Positions 45,730 to 53,470 of a stretch of 53,470 nt of DNA are shown here, one piece after another; the stretch's first letter is position 1; each line of letters starts with the position of its first letter. Source of the DNA: Crenothrix polyspora. Lineage in GTDB: Bacteria > Pseudomonadota > Gammaproteobacteria > Methylococcales > Methylomonadaceae. The translations under genes were made by a program, and so were the position numbers. The DNA lies in NCBI GenBank assembly GCA_945902915.1, contig CAMDNJ010000003.1:1-53470 (forward strand), written 5' to 3'. Under the pieces are notes generated by a model. That model searched no databases and was not told the DNA's origin. It saw only the letters and a program-made list of their open reading frames with translations.

Positions 45730-46981
45730 AAATGGGTAACCACTGTTGACGACGATTGCTGGGTTTGGCCAGTAACAATTGCACATTGGAGATCGATTTT
45801 TCCTTAAAGCCGCCTTCGCAATAACATAAATAAAACTCCCACATGCGGATGAACTCTTCGTTGTAACCCTGCGCTCGGACTTGTTCTAACGCCGCCATAA
45901 AACGTTTGCGCCAATGGTTTAAGGTCAGGGCATAGCTTTCGCCTTGATCCTCAAGATTAATTAGCCGCAAATCAGTGCTACGTGTAGCGCTAGCAATAAT
46001 TACACTTACGCAGGGAATAAAACTACCTGGAAAAATATAGCGTTTGATAAAATCAACATTATGTAAAGCTTGCTGATAATATCGGTCTTCTATAGTGATC
46101 GCCTGAATCAGGGCCAAACCATTAGGTTTTAACAATGCCGCACATTGTTTTAAATAAGTATCTAAATAATGATGCCCCACAGCTTCAATCATTTCAATTG
46201 AAACCAGTTTGTCATAACGGCCTTGTAAATCACGGTAATCCTCCATTAACACTGTTACTAGTTCCGAGACGCCCGCATCGGCAACTCGTTGTTGGGCGGC
46301 CTGATATTGTTCTTTTGAAATAGTTGTCGTGGTAATGCGACAGCCATAGTTTTTAGCGGCATATATGGCAAAACCACCCCAGCCTGTGCCGATTTCTAGG
46401 ATATGATCTTCAGGCTGTAAATCTAACTTTTTACAAATACGCTCAAGTTTAGCGGTCGAAGCCTGTTCCAGACTTTGATCAGCTTGGTAAAAAGTGGCTG
46501 AGGAATACATGCCATGTTGATCCAGAAATAGGGCAAATAAATCATTACCCAGATCATAATGTGCAGCGATATTTTTTTTGCTACCTTGTTGAGAATTGCG
46601 ATTAGTCCTGTGCCATAGTTTGAGTAACTGATTAGCCAATGTTGCTAGGCCACCTTCCATACTGTCGAGCAAATCACGATTGCGCACGAGTATCTGAATC
46701 ACACTACACAAGTCATCTGCCTGCCAAGCTTGATCCATATAGGACTCCGCTGCACCAATGGATCCAACCAGAGCGATTTGACGATAGAAGCTCATATCCA
46801 GCACATCGATTTTGGCACTCAGGCCATCAGTGCCCTCAGAACCAAGCTCATATTCGCCCAAGGCATCGGAAATAGTTAAGACCGCATTTTCAAGATGGGC
46901 AAGCTTATCTAGAAAACCTTTGCGCAACAGCAGATCAATTCGTGTCGGGTTTTTATTTAAAGAGGCAACGACTGCATTCAT
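45719..46981 (-). CDS. cfa: Cyclopropane-fatty-acyl-phospholipid synthase family protein
   Basis: Transfers a methyl(ene) group from SAM to a double bond of membrane phospholipid acyl chains. 420 residues: N-terminal lipid-binding domain (1-130), then AAHYDLGNDLFALFLDQHGMYSS, SAM motif ILEIGTGWGGFAIYAAKNYG near 200, CRITTTTISKEQY and VSIEMIEAVGHHYLDTY near 265; C-terminal CEGGFKEKSI. It could be a classical Cfa or a methyl-transferring variant. It lies 16 bp after DUF1365. Confidence 0.92.
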   Translation of the reverse strand: MNAVVASLNKNPTRIDLLLRKGFLDKLAHLENAVLTISDALGEYELGSEGTDGLSAKIDVLDMSFYRQIALVGSIGAAESYMDQAWQADDLCSVIQILVRNRDLLDSMEGGLATLANQLLKLWHRTNRNSQQGSKKNIAAHYDLGNDLFALFLDQHGMYSSATFYQADQSLEQASTAKLERICKKLDLQPEDHILEIGTGWGGFAIYAAKNYGCRITTTTISKEQYQAAQQRVADAGVSELVTVLMEDYRDLQGRYDKLVSIEMIEAVGHHYLDTYLKQCAALLKPNGLALIQAITIEDRYYQQALHNVDFIKRYIFPGSFIPCVSVIIASATRSTDLRLINLEDQGESYALTLNHWRKRFMAALEQVRAQGYNEEFIRMWEFYLCYCEGGFKEKSISNVQLLLAKPSNRRQQWLPIYES

Positions 46982-46997
46982 AAAGCTCTCCAGTATT

Positions 46998-47765
46998 TTA
47001 TTCGGGTTGTTTGTCAGGGTGACCGTAGAAGGGCATGCCTTTCAGCCACAAACGTAAAGCCTGCCAATAAATTGAAATGAGCACTGATAGCGTCATAAAA
47101 GGATAACGCAAGGGCACAGTGCGCATAACGGAACGACTTAAATCCTGTGCTTTAAGCTGCAAGGTGGCATCAAAACAGTTTTCATGATCCTGTTGTATGG
47201 TCATGTGAATGGTGAGGTTATCGTCATGGAAACTGAACTGCCAGTGGTAATGTTGCTGCATTGGCATAAAGGGAGACACATGAAAGGCTTTGTCGAATTC
47301 AAATGTCCATTTATCTTTTTGTACAGGACTTTGCTCTGTGTCTAGTACATAGCAGTAGCGTTCATTCCATGGTGTGTTATTAATGTCCGCAAATATGTAA
47401 CGAGGCGTATCTGATCCATCGGGATAACAGAAATAAAAACTAACTGGATTAAAACAAAAACCCAGAAAGCGCAAATGGCTTAATAGACAAATCCGACCCT
47501 TAAAGCTAGCTCCGGTATGCTCCTTAATAAGCTGACTCACCGTGTCTGATAAATCTTGACCAGCATCGCCCAAATAATCGCTGCGATAAAAGCTGACTAG
47601 GTTAAAACGGTTCAAAGACCAGTAGGGGCTTATCGCCATTACTTCAGCTAGTTCGGCTAGGTCAATCCAACTCATAAAGAGGGGATACTGGAAGCTATGT
47701 TTTTTGGGTAAATAACGACGATGACGTATCCAGCCTTGGAATAAACGACTATTTAAGGCAGTCAT
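46998..47765 (-). CDS. DUF1365 family protein
   Basis: A 255-residue protein with the family marks GWIRHRRYLPKKHSFQYPLF, LCLLSHLRFLGFCFNPVSF-type core (LRFLGFCFNPVSFYFCYPDG) and FHVSPFMPM. The function of DUF1365 is not established; it is nearly always next to an FAD amine-oxidase-like protein and Cfa, as here. Its start overlaps the FAD gene stop by 4 bp. Confidence 0.92.
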   Translation of the reverse strand: MTALNSRLFQGWIRHRRYLPKKHSFQYPLFMSWIDLAELAEVMAISPYWSLNRFNLVSFYRSDYLGDAGQDLSDTVSQLIKEHTGASFKGRICLLSHLRFLGFCFNPVSFYFCYPDGSDTPRYIFADINNTPWNERYCYVLDTEQSPVQKDKWTFEFDKAFHVSPFMPMQQHYHWQFSFHDDNLTIHMTIQQDHENCFDATLQLKAQDLSRSVMRTVPLRYPFMTLSVLISIYWQALRLWLKGMPFYGHPDKQPE

Positions 47766-49003
47766 GTTCTATCGCTCAACAACTTAACGACTTCTTGGGC
47801 ACTTTTAGCGCCGTCTTCATGAAAACCCCAACCCCAATAGGCACCGGTATACCAAGTATTATTGACGCCATTGATTTCATCACGACGTTTTTGCGCGGCC
47901 AGACTAGCGGGCGTGTAAAGCGGATGATGATAGTGTCTTTGCTGCAATATCTTGGTTGGGTCAATTCGATCCGTGCAATTTAACGTGACGAGTAAAGGTT
48001 CTGGTGCATTCAACTTTTGCAGCATATTCATATAATAAGTGACGGTGCAGCGAGCTTGTGTATCACTTAATTTTAGCGCATTCCAACTTGCCCAAGCTTT
48101 AGGGTGCTTAGGCATTAAGCTGGCATCCGTATGTAGAACCACATCGTTTTCTTGAAAGGTCATAGCACCTAAAATTTCAGTTTCCTGAGCGCTTGCATCC
48201 TGCAATAAACGTAGGGCTTGATCACTATGGCAGGCCATAATCAGATGCTCATAGTGCTCTTCACCCTGATGGGTCTTTACCGTTACCCCTGTTTTATCTC
48301 GGCTGATCGCCAGCACGGGACAATCGAGGCGCAATTCGCCCTTAAAATCTCGCTTGAATGCTTCAATATAAGTGGAAGAACCACCGCAAACGGTACGCCA
48401 CTCTGGTCTGTTGTCGGTTTTTAACATCTGGTGATTGGCCATAAATGCGACAAAATAGCGGGCCGGAAAATCTTTTAGCACTTGCGGAGGCCCCGACCAT
48501 AGAGCGCTAGCCATCGGCAGGATATGATCATCGATAAAGGTTTGACTATAATGTTGTTGCTGTAAATAGTCACCTAGTGTCAAAACATCATCGTTGCTCT
48601 CTAAAAGCGCAGGCGCTTCACGGTAAAAGCGCAAAATATCTTTGACCATGCGATAAAAGCGCGGCCGGAATATATTTCGGCGTTGGCAGAATAGTTTATC
48701 CAAGGTGGTGGCATTGTATTCAAGTCCAGATATAGCATCGGCGACACTAAACGTCATCTCGGAAGCTTGCGAGGCCACCTTCAAATCACTGAGAAACTGG
48801 CAGAAATACTGATAATTATGTTCGTTGAAAACAATAAAGCCAGTATCAACCGCATAAACTTGGTTACCCAGAACAATGTTATGGGTATCGGTATGACCGC
48901 CTAGAATACTGTTCGCCTCATACACCGTAATCTGATGATGTTTACTCAAATAATGCGCAGCATAAAGCCCAGAAATACCGCTACCGACTATCGCTATGTT
49001 CAT
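47762..49003 (-). CDS. FAD-dependent oxidoreductase (amine-oxidase/phytoene-desaturase-like)
   Basis: A 413-residue flavoprotein. Dinucleotide-binding start MNIAIVGSGISGLYAAHYL followed by VYEANSILGGHTDTH, and a C-terminal FAD closure TGAYWGWGFHEDGAKSA. Likely desaturates or oxidises an acyl chain. Overlaps the desaturase and DUF1365 genes by 4 bp each. In Rhodobacter sphaeroides, as I recall, relatives of this gene set (ufa genes) make furan fatty acids in the singlet-oxygen response; orthology is not tested here. Confidence 0.9.
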   Translation of the reverse strand: MNIAIVGSGISGLYAAHYLSKHHQITVYEANSILGGHTDTHNIVLGNQVYAVDTGFIVFNEHNYQYFCQFLSDLKVASQASEMTFSVADAISGLEYNATTLDKLFCQRRNIFRPRFYRMVKDILRFYREAPALLESNDDVLTLGDYLQQQHYSQTFIDDHILPMASALWSGPPQVLKDFPARYFVAFMANHQMLKTDNRPEWRTVCGGSSTYIEAFKRDFKGELRLDCPVLAISRDKTGVTVKTHQGEEHYEHLIMACHSDQALRLLQDASAQETEILGAMTFQENDVVLHTDASLMPKHPKAWASWNALKLSDTQARCTVTYYMNMLQKLNAPEPLLVTLNCTDRIDPTKILQQRHYHHPLYTPASLAAQKRRDEINGVNNTWYTGAYWGWGFHEDGAKSAQEVVKLLSDRT

Positions 49004-49941
49004 GGTTGCGCTGCCTTTTGGATAAGATTTGAGTACAAGCGATTAGCTGGAACCGTTTTTAAATCCCAGATGATGCCAAATACAGACATTAGGCGAAGCA
49101 AATAGTAGCTTATATCGATTTCCCACCAAAAAAATCCTTGACGAGCAGAATTTGGATAATGATGATGATTATTATGCCAACCTTCCCCCAGTGTAAGCAG
49201 AGCGATAAACCAGTTATTGCGACTATCATCCCCTGTCTCATAACGTTGCTTACCAAACACATGGGACAGCGAATTAACAAACAGTGTGCAATGTATCAAA
49301 GCGATAGATGACACAAAGTAACCCCATATCAACATTTGCGAGCCATTGGTATGCAATTCTGGATAGGCCTGTTCTAGATACTGACCTAAGAACAGCAGCA
49401 AAAAAGCATAAATAATCGGCACAAGACTATCAAAACGATCTAGCAAGACTAATTCAGGGAATTTCATCAGATCTCGCACACAATGTTCTTGGGTAGTAAA
49501 ATTTTTAAGGCATAAAAACCAGCCCATATGACTCCATAAAAAACCATGCCTAGGACTATGAATATCTTTATCTTTGTCGGAATAAATATGATGTCGGCGA
49601 TGGTGAGACGCCCACCAGATAGGTCCACGCTGAGTTGCTGTTGCACCTAGTACCCCGAATAGGAACTGGGCTAAACGGCTAGTTTTAAAGGCCTTGTGAG
49701 AAAAATAGCGATGATAAAAAGCAGTGATGGCAAACATGCGCAGTAAATACGAAGCCAAGGCCACCCATAAGGCGATAGGACTCCAGCCTACTACAAACAC
49801 CAGCAAGCAGACTAAATGCATAAGGATAAAAGGAATAACCCGCATCCAATCGATAACTTCACCCGCATTATCGGTTACTTTTACATTGTTGTTATCAAAC
49901 CAAGCAAGTACTTTAGTAAACACGTTTTGCCAAGACATCAA
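49000..49941 (-). CDS. Acyl-CoA/acyl-lipid desaturase
   Basis: A 313-residue membrane di-iron desaturase with three histidine boxes: HRYFSH (~78), HRRHH (~113) and HNNHH (~255). Four membrane spans lie around them. It would insert a double bond (delta-9 type in relatives) into saturated acyl chains, providing the substrate for the Cfa enzymes downstream. It is the first gene of the minus-strand lipid cluster, whose genes overlap or nearly touch down to DUF1295. Confidence 0.92.
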   Translation of the reverse strand: MMSWQNVFTKVLAWFDNNNVKVTDNAGEVIDWMRVIPFILMHLVCLLVFVVGWSPIALWVALASYLLRMFAITAFYHRYFSHKAFKTSRLAQFLFGVLGATATQRGPIWWASHHRRHHIYSDKDKDIHSPRHGFLWSHMGWFLCLKNFTTQEHCVRDLMKFPELVLLDRFDSLVPIIYAFLLLFLGQYLEQAYPELHTNGSQMLIWGYFVSSIALIHCTLFVNSLSHVFGKQRYETGDDSRNNWFIALLTLGEGWHNNHHHYPNSARQGFFWWEIDISYYLLRLMSVFGIIWDLKTVPANRLYSNLIQKAAQP

Positions 49942-50438
49942 CTACTCCGACCTTATTAATGTTAAGAAATATTGATGAAACCCAATTTTTGGCTCTGAAT
50001 TGTTACTTTCATTTCATTAACCTAGCAAAGACGACCTGTCTTTAATTTCATTTAAATTAAAACTATCAATGTCGGTGTTGAAACGAAAATTTATAAGAAC
50101 TCAACACTGTAAAGTCTTTGCCCGATATCGTTTAACAAAAAGGATTGAGCACAGTTTAAAAGCTCATTTTCTTTAGGTAAGGCTTAAAAACTACATATTT
50201 TTAACTTAACATAAGGTAAGAAGCTGTCAATACCGAGCTCCAGATATTTTTTGATTTATTTTATAGTGTAGTGAAATCTCTTTTAGGACGAAATATGCAT
50301 TGTTATATCAGCAGTCGTGGATAATGAATTAATTGAAAACATACTTAGATTACTAGCACGCCAAGCTTTTATCCCATTTGACAATCAGTTTAATTCAGAT
50401 ACTTTGTTTGAATAACAATAATACAATGGAGTTTTAAA
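49942..50438. other. Intergenic region between divergent genes
   Basis: A 497-bp AT-rich stretch that should hold promoters for both the lipid cluster (minus) and the small secreted protein (plus). I found no convincing -35/-10 pair, no sigma-E/ChrR-type TGATC promoter and no strong palindrome. It contains one short open frame at 50317-50415 (listed separately). Confidence 0.5.
50317..50415 (+). pseudogene. Possible truncated carrier-protein-like fragment
   Basis: A 32-codon frame from GTG reads MDNELIENILRLLARQ, then AFIPFDNQFNSDTLFE and stop. The pattern resembles the first half of an acyl or peptidyl carrier protein, which would continue (L)GLDSL just where the stop occurs. There is no ribosome site and no downstream continuation. 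The resemblance is weak and short; it may be chance. Confidence 0.2.
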
Positions 50439-50831
50439 ATGACACGAAATAATGGTTTGGTCATACTTATTTTAATGCTGGTCGCTACTCATGCAGAGGC
50501 TTACGGTGGGGGTGATAACAGCCGGAGTGGTAGTGTAAATACCTGTACTAAACCCCGATTTACTGATTTTCTTCCAGAAGATAAAACTGAGGTTCAGCCA
50601 GGTTCCAGTTTCTCTTTTAGAGCTTCTGGAAATACCCATCCAGAAACCATTAAAGTCACTGTTAAAGGAGTACCGGCTACTATTGAAGTTGGATCAAAAA
50701 TTACCGGCTCCAGTGTGTCTGTCCATGGAACGCTACCAGCTGAATTAAAAGGCACTTATGCAAAAATTGTTATTGAGGCTCAAAGTAATTGTAAAGGATC
50801 AGGTGGTTGGTTAGTAAAAATAACAGACTAA
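50439..50831 (+). CDS. Small secreted protein with Ig-like fold
   Basis: A 130-residue exported protein. Signal peptide NGLVILILMLVATHAEA cut before YGGGDNS; the mature part is beta-rich (GSSFSFRASGNTHPETIKVTV, VSVHGTLPAELKGTYAKIV) with two cysteines (NTCTKP and SNCKGSG) that could form one disulfide. GGAG precedes the ATG. Periplasmic or extracellular. No family recognised. Confidence 0.7.
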   Translation: MTRNNGLVILILMLVATHAEAYGGGDNSRSGSVNTCTKPRFTDFLPEDKTEVQPGSSFSFRASGNTHPETIKVTVKGVPATIEVGSKITGSSVSVHGTLPAELKGTYAKIVIEAQSNCKGSGGWLVKITD

Positions 50832-50872
50832 TTTATTAAATTCTTCCTTTAGAGCCTATTGATTTAATGGCT

Positions 50873-51053
50873 ACCAACTTAAAGCGGGACAGTTTCAGCG
50901 CAGACGAAAGGCTCAGGGCGAAAGACTAAGACTAGGAGGCTAGCAACTTAAGGCGTGACAGGTACTAGGCTTAATCCTTCGTCCTTCGTCTGCGTTTAGG
51001 AGAACCCTGTCTAAAAGTGAATGATTAAGCAAGTGTCCCGTCTTAAATTTGGT
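50873..51053. repeat. Nested inverted-repeat element (~181 bp)
   Basis: Outer arms ACCAACTTAAAGCGGGACAGT (50873-50893) and the complement of AGTGTCCCGTCTTAAATTTGG (to 51053) pair imperfectly. Inside, CGCAGACGAA (50899-50908) pairs perfectly with TTCGTCTGCG (50985-50994), and a third CTTAAGGCGTGACAG word lies between. It looks like a MITE or large REP element. It separates two convergent genes and could end both transcripts. Confidence 0.7.
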
Positions 51054-51060
51054 AGACGAT

Positions 51061-51957
51061 TTAACTAAAAGTCAGCTTGAACTTTTGTAATTTATTATCG
51101 ATGCCCATGAAAAAGTTATTTGATAGTAATGCGGGATACAATGAAAGCATAATCAGCGGAAACCAGCGTAAATGCATAGTTAGTAATAAACCTAAATGAA
51201 ATAATATGCCTATTATAAGGCTCAATCTGCGTGTATAGAGGTTGAGCAGTAATAATGGAAACACTAACTCCCAGTCTCTAATAAACCAAGCAAGTCCAGC
51301 TAATACTGCCTTAATTAATGGATAATCAATAAGTAACCAACCATTCCATCGTGAATATTCTGGATTAATTAAAATATATTGAATAACAGTGCCATCTTCC
51401 CAGGCTTCATTATGAAATTTAACCCAGCCCGATATAAAATAAATTAAGGCAATTTGAAATTGTATTAAACGTAATGGCCATACCTTAACGTGTTGTGGTT
51501 TTTTTTGTAAATAGGCATCAACCGACCAGCAGTTTGCGCAAGGTGATAGCAGTAAATAAAAACACATCATCTTAAGTATCGCATCATCCCCATCCATAAA
51601 TAATGGGTTTCGATTCCACAAAGACACCCATATTAGCCAAGATATAAAAGTAGCACAACGACTCTGCCACCCTAACATCATAAGAAAGGAGGCTAATATT
51701 CCTAAGCTAACAAGGGTATAAGCTAATATAGATGGATTACAATTGACATGGATAAAAAATATCGACCAACTGCCCCCATTTTGACCAGCGATTTGTTGAA
51801 TATCTCCTAACCATCCTAAACGACTAAACTGGCTTTCTACATAAGGTAAAAGTTCTAAGAAATAAAGGCAGGATAAGCCACCGAATAAAATCCTTAAGGC
51901 CGCAAATTGTCTGGCGTCAATTAACTTAAACCAAAAATTGTTCCAGTAAAACTGCAT
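51061..51957 (-). CDS. HTTM-domain membrane protein (gamma-carboxylase-like)
   Basis: A 298-residue integral membrane protein with about seven spans, of the HTTM family related to the membrane part of vitamin-K-dependent gamma-carboxylase: DARQFAALRILFGGLSCLYF at the start, NRNPLFMDGDDAILKMMCFY in the middle and LIQFQIALIYFISGWVKFHNE after it. The enzyme activity of bacterial members is unknown. Its start overlaps the stop of the upstream partner by one base (TAATG). Confidence 0.88.
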   Translation of the reverse strand: MQFYWNNFWFKLIDARQFAALRILFGGLSCLYFLELLPYVESQFSRLGWLGDIQQIAGQNGGSWSIFFIHVNCNPSILAYTLVSLGILASFLMMLGWQSRCATFISWLIWVSLWNRNPLFMDGDDAILKMMCFYLLLSPCANCWSVDAYLQKKPQHVKVWPLRLIQFQIALIYFISGWVKFHNEAWEDGTVIQYILINPEYSRWNGWLLIDYPLIKAVLAGLAWFIRDWELVFPLLLLNLYTRRLSLIIGILFHLGLLLTMHLRWFPLIMLSLYPALLSNNFFMGIDNKLQKFKLTFS

Positions 51958-52559
51958 TAATGATACTCCCCAAGTATTTTATCTATACGGTAACCTGATT
52001 TAGGTAAATCTTTAAGGTCAGGATAAAGTTCAAATTGATGAGCTAGTAATAAGACTGAAACATTATAAGTAAAGTCGTGAGCTTGATGAGCTTGGTAATA
52101 ATGCGTAAAAGCCTTTAATAATTGGGGATTGTTTAAATTGATCAATGTTTCTGTTAAGCGATAGTAACGACTGCTATGACTAAAAAGGGCAAAAGTCTCA
52201 AAGTTATTCTTTAAGTTGCTAAATAAAATAGGCCCTTTACAGCTTATTTCGCCAGACTTATTGTCTGTGGCTATACTAGTACAAACCGATAAGTATTGAT
52301 GAAAGTTTGGATTTTTTGACGCAAAAAAGTCCCAGTATTGTTGGGAGCCGGTTGCATCAATGTAATGGTTTAATAGCTTTGTTGACCAACTGTTTTTAGC
52401 AAAACTAAGCCAATTTAAAAACCTAGCTTCACCAGTCGATTGATTAATATCTTCAGAAATTATAGCTTCAAAACTCTGAGGCAAAGTCCACCATAAAATA
52501 GCTGTCATGTGTAACAGGCAAAGAATAGGAATAACTATTTTTTTTATAGTGACTAGCAT
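51957..52559 (-). CDS. Hypothetical partner of HTTM protein
   Basis: About 200 residues from the preferred ATG (MLVTIKKIVIPILCLLHMTA), giving an N-terminal membrane anchor or signal; a frame from 52595 adds 12 polar residues. The rest is soluble, with SFAKNSWSTKLLNHYIDATG, QQYWDFFASKNPNFHQY and RYYRLTETLINLN. Similar accessory proteins often precede HTTM genes. The translational coupling implies a two-protein membrane unit. No activity is known. Confidence 0.7.
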   Translation of the reverse strand: MLVTIKKIVIPILCLLHMTAILWWTLPQSFEAIISEDINQSTGEARFLNWLSFAKNSWSTKLLNHYIDATGSQQYWDFFASKNPNFHQYLSVCTSIATDNKSGEISCKGPILFSNLKNNFETFALFSHSSRYYRLTETLINLNNPQLLKAFTHYYQAHQAHDFTYNVSVLLLAHQFELYPDLKDLPKSGYRIDKILGEYH

Positions 52560-52680
52560 TATCGTAGATTCAGTTGTTTTCTGCCTTTCGCTCAACTAGG
52601 GCAAGTTGCTTTTATGGGAAATCCTTGTATAACTTCATTACCCTAGTGTATGGGCATAAAGTTTTATAGGATATTGTGAC

Positions 52681-52845
52681 ATGAAAATATTAACGACCTT
52701 AGGTGTTTTAATTACGTTCTTTTTTTTGATGTTATTTAACTGTAGGCGCGGCTGTTCACCGGCAGAGATATCGGTCATTTTGTTTCCCATCATATTGATT
52801 ATAGGTTTTATTTGGTACCGATTATCTGCCAAAAAATCTGATTAA
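52681..52845 (+). CDS. 54-residue two-span membrane protein
   Basis: Reads MKILTTLGVLITFFFLMLFN, then CRRGCSPAEIS, then ILFPIILIIGFIWYRLSAKK and SD. Two hydrophobic helices are joined by a Cys-x3-Cys turn, ending in a basic tail. TAGGAT lies before the ATG, and the next gene starts two bases after the stop. The antisense frame across this region is judged spurious. No family recognised. Confidence 0.6.
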   Translation: MKILTTLGVLITFFFLMLFNCRRGCSPAEISVILFPIILIIGFIWYRLSAKKSD

Positions 52846-52847
52846 CT

Positions 52848-53429
52848 ATGGCTGATTTTTTTGAGGTTCAAGTCATAACACTCGCTGATTTAAAGGCAGA
52901 TCAACGCGGGCTTATGATCTTTGAACTAGCAGAGTTGATTTGCGACGTATTCAGTGAACCGCCTTGGAACGAGCGTTTTTCAGCAACAAGAATTATGTTT
53001 GGGCTAGGCGTTGAAATGATGAGAAAAAATGCCATGCTGGTTATTGCAAAGCATAAGCAAGAAGGTCATGTTATCGCTTATATGCTGGGTCAGGAACTGG
53101 TTTTAGAATCTGATGATCCTCGCGATCAAAGTTTTTTAAATATTTCCGGTGGCCACGAATTGGATATTCTGGCTAATAATCAGCAGCGAACCTTTTATGT
53201 GAGTGCTTTGGGGGTTAAAGCAACATATCGTAGGCTGGGGGTAGCAGAACAGCTGTCTGCGACATTGCTTTCGGAGTTACGAAGGCAAAGGTTTGATTAT
53301 CGACTGGGGCGAACAGACCTGCAAGCCCATGGTATGCGCAAGCTTTATAGTAAACAAGGCTTTAAAGAACTGCCTGTTTATGATCTTAAATACCCAGAGC
53401 GCAGTTATTGGTTGTTGTCGTTAAATTAA
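52848..53429 (+). CDS. GNAT family N-acetyltransferase
   Basis: A 193-residue acetyltransferase. The acetyl-CoA site is the motif A segment ALGVKATYRRLGVAEQLSATLL at about 125-146 (Q/R-x-x-G-x-A form RRLGVA), followed by the GRTDLQAHGMRKLYSKQGFKEL motif B region typical of GNAT folds. The substrate is unknown. It is two bases downstream of a small membrane protein gene, so probably co-transcribed; 41 bp follow to the window end without further features. Confidence 0.88.
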   Translation: MADFFEVQVITLADLKADQRGLMIFELAELICDVFSEPPWNERFSATRIMFGLGVEMMRKNAMLVIAKHKQEGHVIAYMLGQELVLESDDPRDQSFLNISGGHELDILANNQQRTFYVSALGVKATYRRLGVAEQLSATLLSELRRQRFDYRLGRTDLQAHGMRKLYSKQGFKELPVYDLKYPERSYWLLSLN

Positions 53430-53470
53430 CGCAGTAACTAATATTTAACGATTTAAGCCCCATCGACTAT

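Noticed and set aside
52638-52832. Minus-strand 64-residue frame
   Set aside because: It is antisense to a better small membrane-protein frame with a ribosome site on the plus strand.

Overview
The window reads as chromosomal DNA of a gammaproteobacterium. Gene orders uvrC-pgsA and rnr-rlmB, a full Ccm (System I) cytochrome c maturation operon, slyX, bolA and a rimK-type ligase all fit that class. Moderate, AT-leaning composition and the mix of genes and dispersed repeats would suit a methanotroph-like member (Methylococcales), but no methane- or methanol-oxidation gene is present, so that narrower placement is inference. No prophage, integron or CRISPR array is seen. The only transposon trace is a truncated IS3-type remnant.

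Layout. (1) 1-3.7 kb: a bacteriophytochrome (running off the left edge) and its heme oxygenase, an array of AGGTATT words phased at 21 bp, and two conserved hypothetical genes. (2) 3.9-9.4 kb: yciB-yciI-bolA-parvulin lipoprotein convergent with recJ, then a four-unit 166-bp repeat array and rimK. (3) 9.7-17 kb: a six-gene glycan cluster (NodB-like deacetylase, GT2, GT4, PaaK-like ligase, alpha/alpha-toroid protein, formyltransferase). (4) 17-23.4 kb: uvrC-pgsA, a TetR regulator, RNase AM, several small unknowns and tRNA-Leu(CAG) with a very good sigma-70 promoter. (5) 23.5-36.1 kb: rnr-rlmB running into ccmABCDE, an extra cold-shock/DUF3465 membrane gene, ccmFGHI, then slyX, nadA and a small membrane protein. 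(6) 36.1-42.9 kb: IS3 remnant, DUF4160/DUF2442 pair, rbgA, AI-2E-type permease, ParB-like small protein, MarC, a sugar kinase with a broken DUF6868 gene overlapping its stop, and a lipocalin. (7) 43.3-50 kb: a lipid-modification cluster (desaturase, FAD enzyme, DUF1365, Cfa, DUF2878, DUF1295, second Cfa-like methyltransferase). (8) 50-53.4 kb: a small secreted protein, an inverted-repeat element, an HTTM membrane protein with its partner, a small membrane protein and a GNAT acetyltransferase.

Working relationships: heme oxygenase supplies biliverdin to the phytochrome; the ccm genes attach heme to c-type cytochromes; the desaturase-FAD-Cfa block most likely makes methylated, possibly further oxidised, membrane fatty acids, with the lipocalin as a possible lipid carrier; the glycan genes should build and trim one exported polysaccharide or glycolipid.

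The most unusual points are an in-frame (Pro-Glu)20 microsatellite inside the phytochrome PHY domain, the 21-bp-phased AGGTATT array, the cold-shock-TM-DUF3465 fusion embedded in the ccm operon, the tandem structured repeats between rimK and recJ, and a ~297-bp structured element present in two copies, one of which appears to supply the start codon of the next gene.
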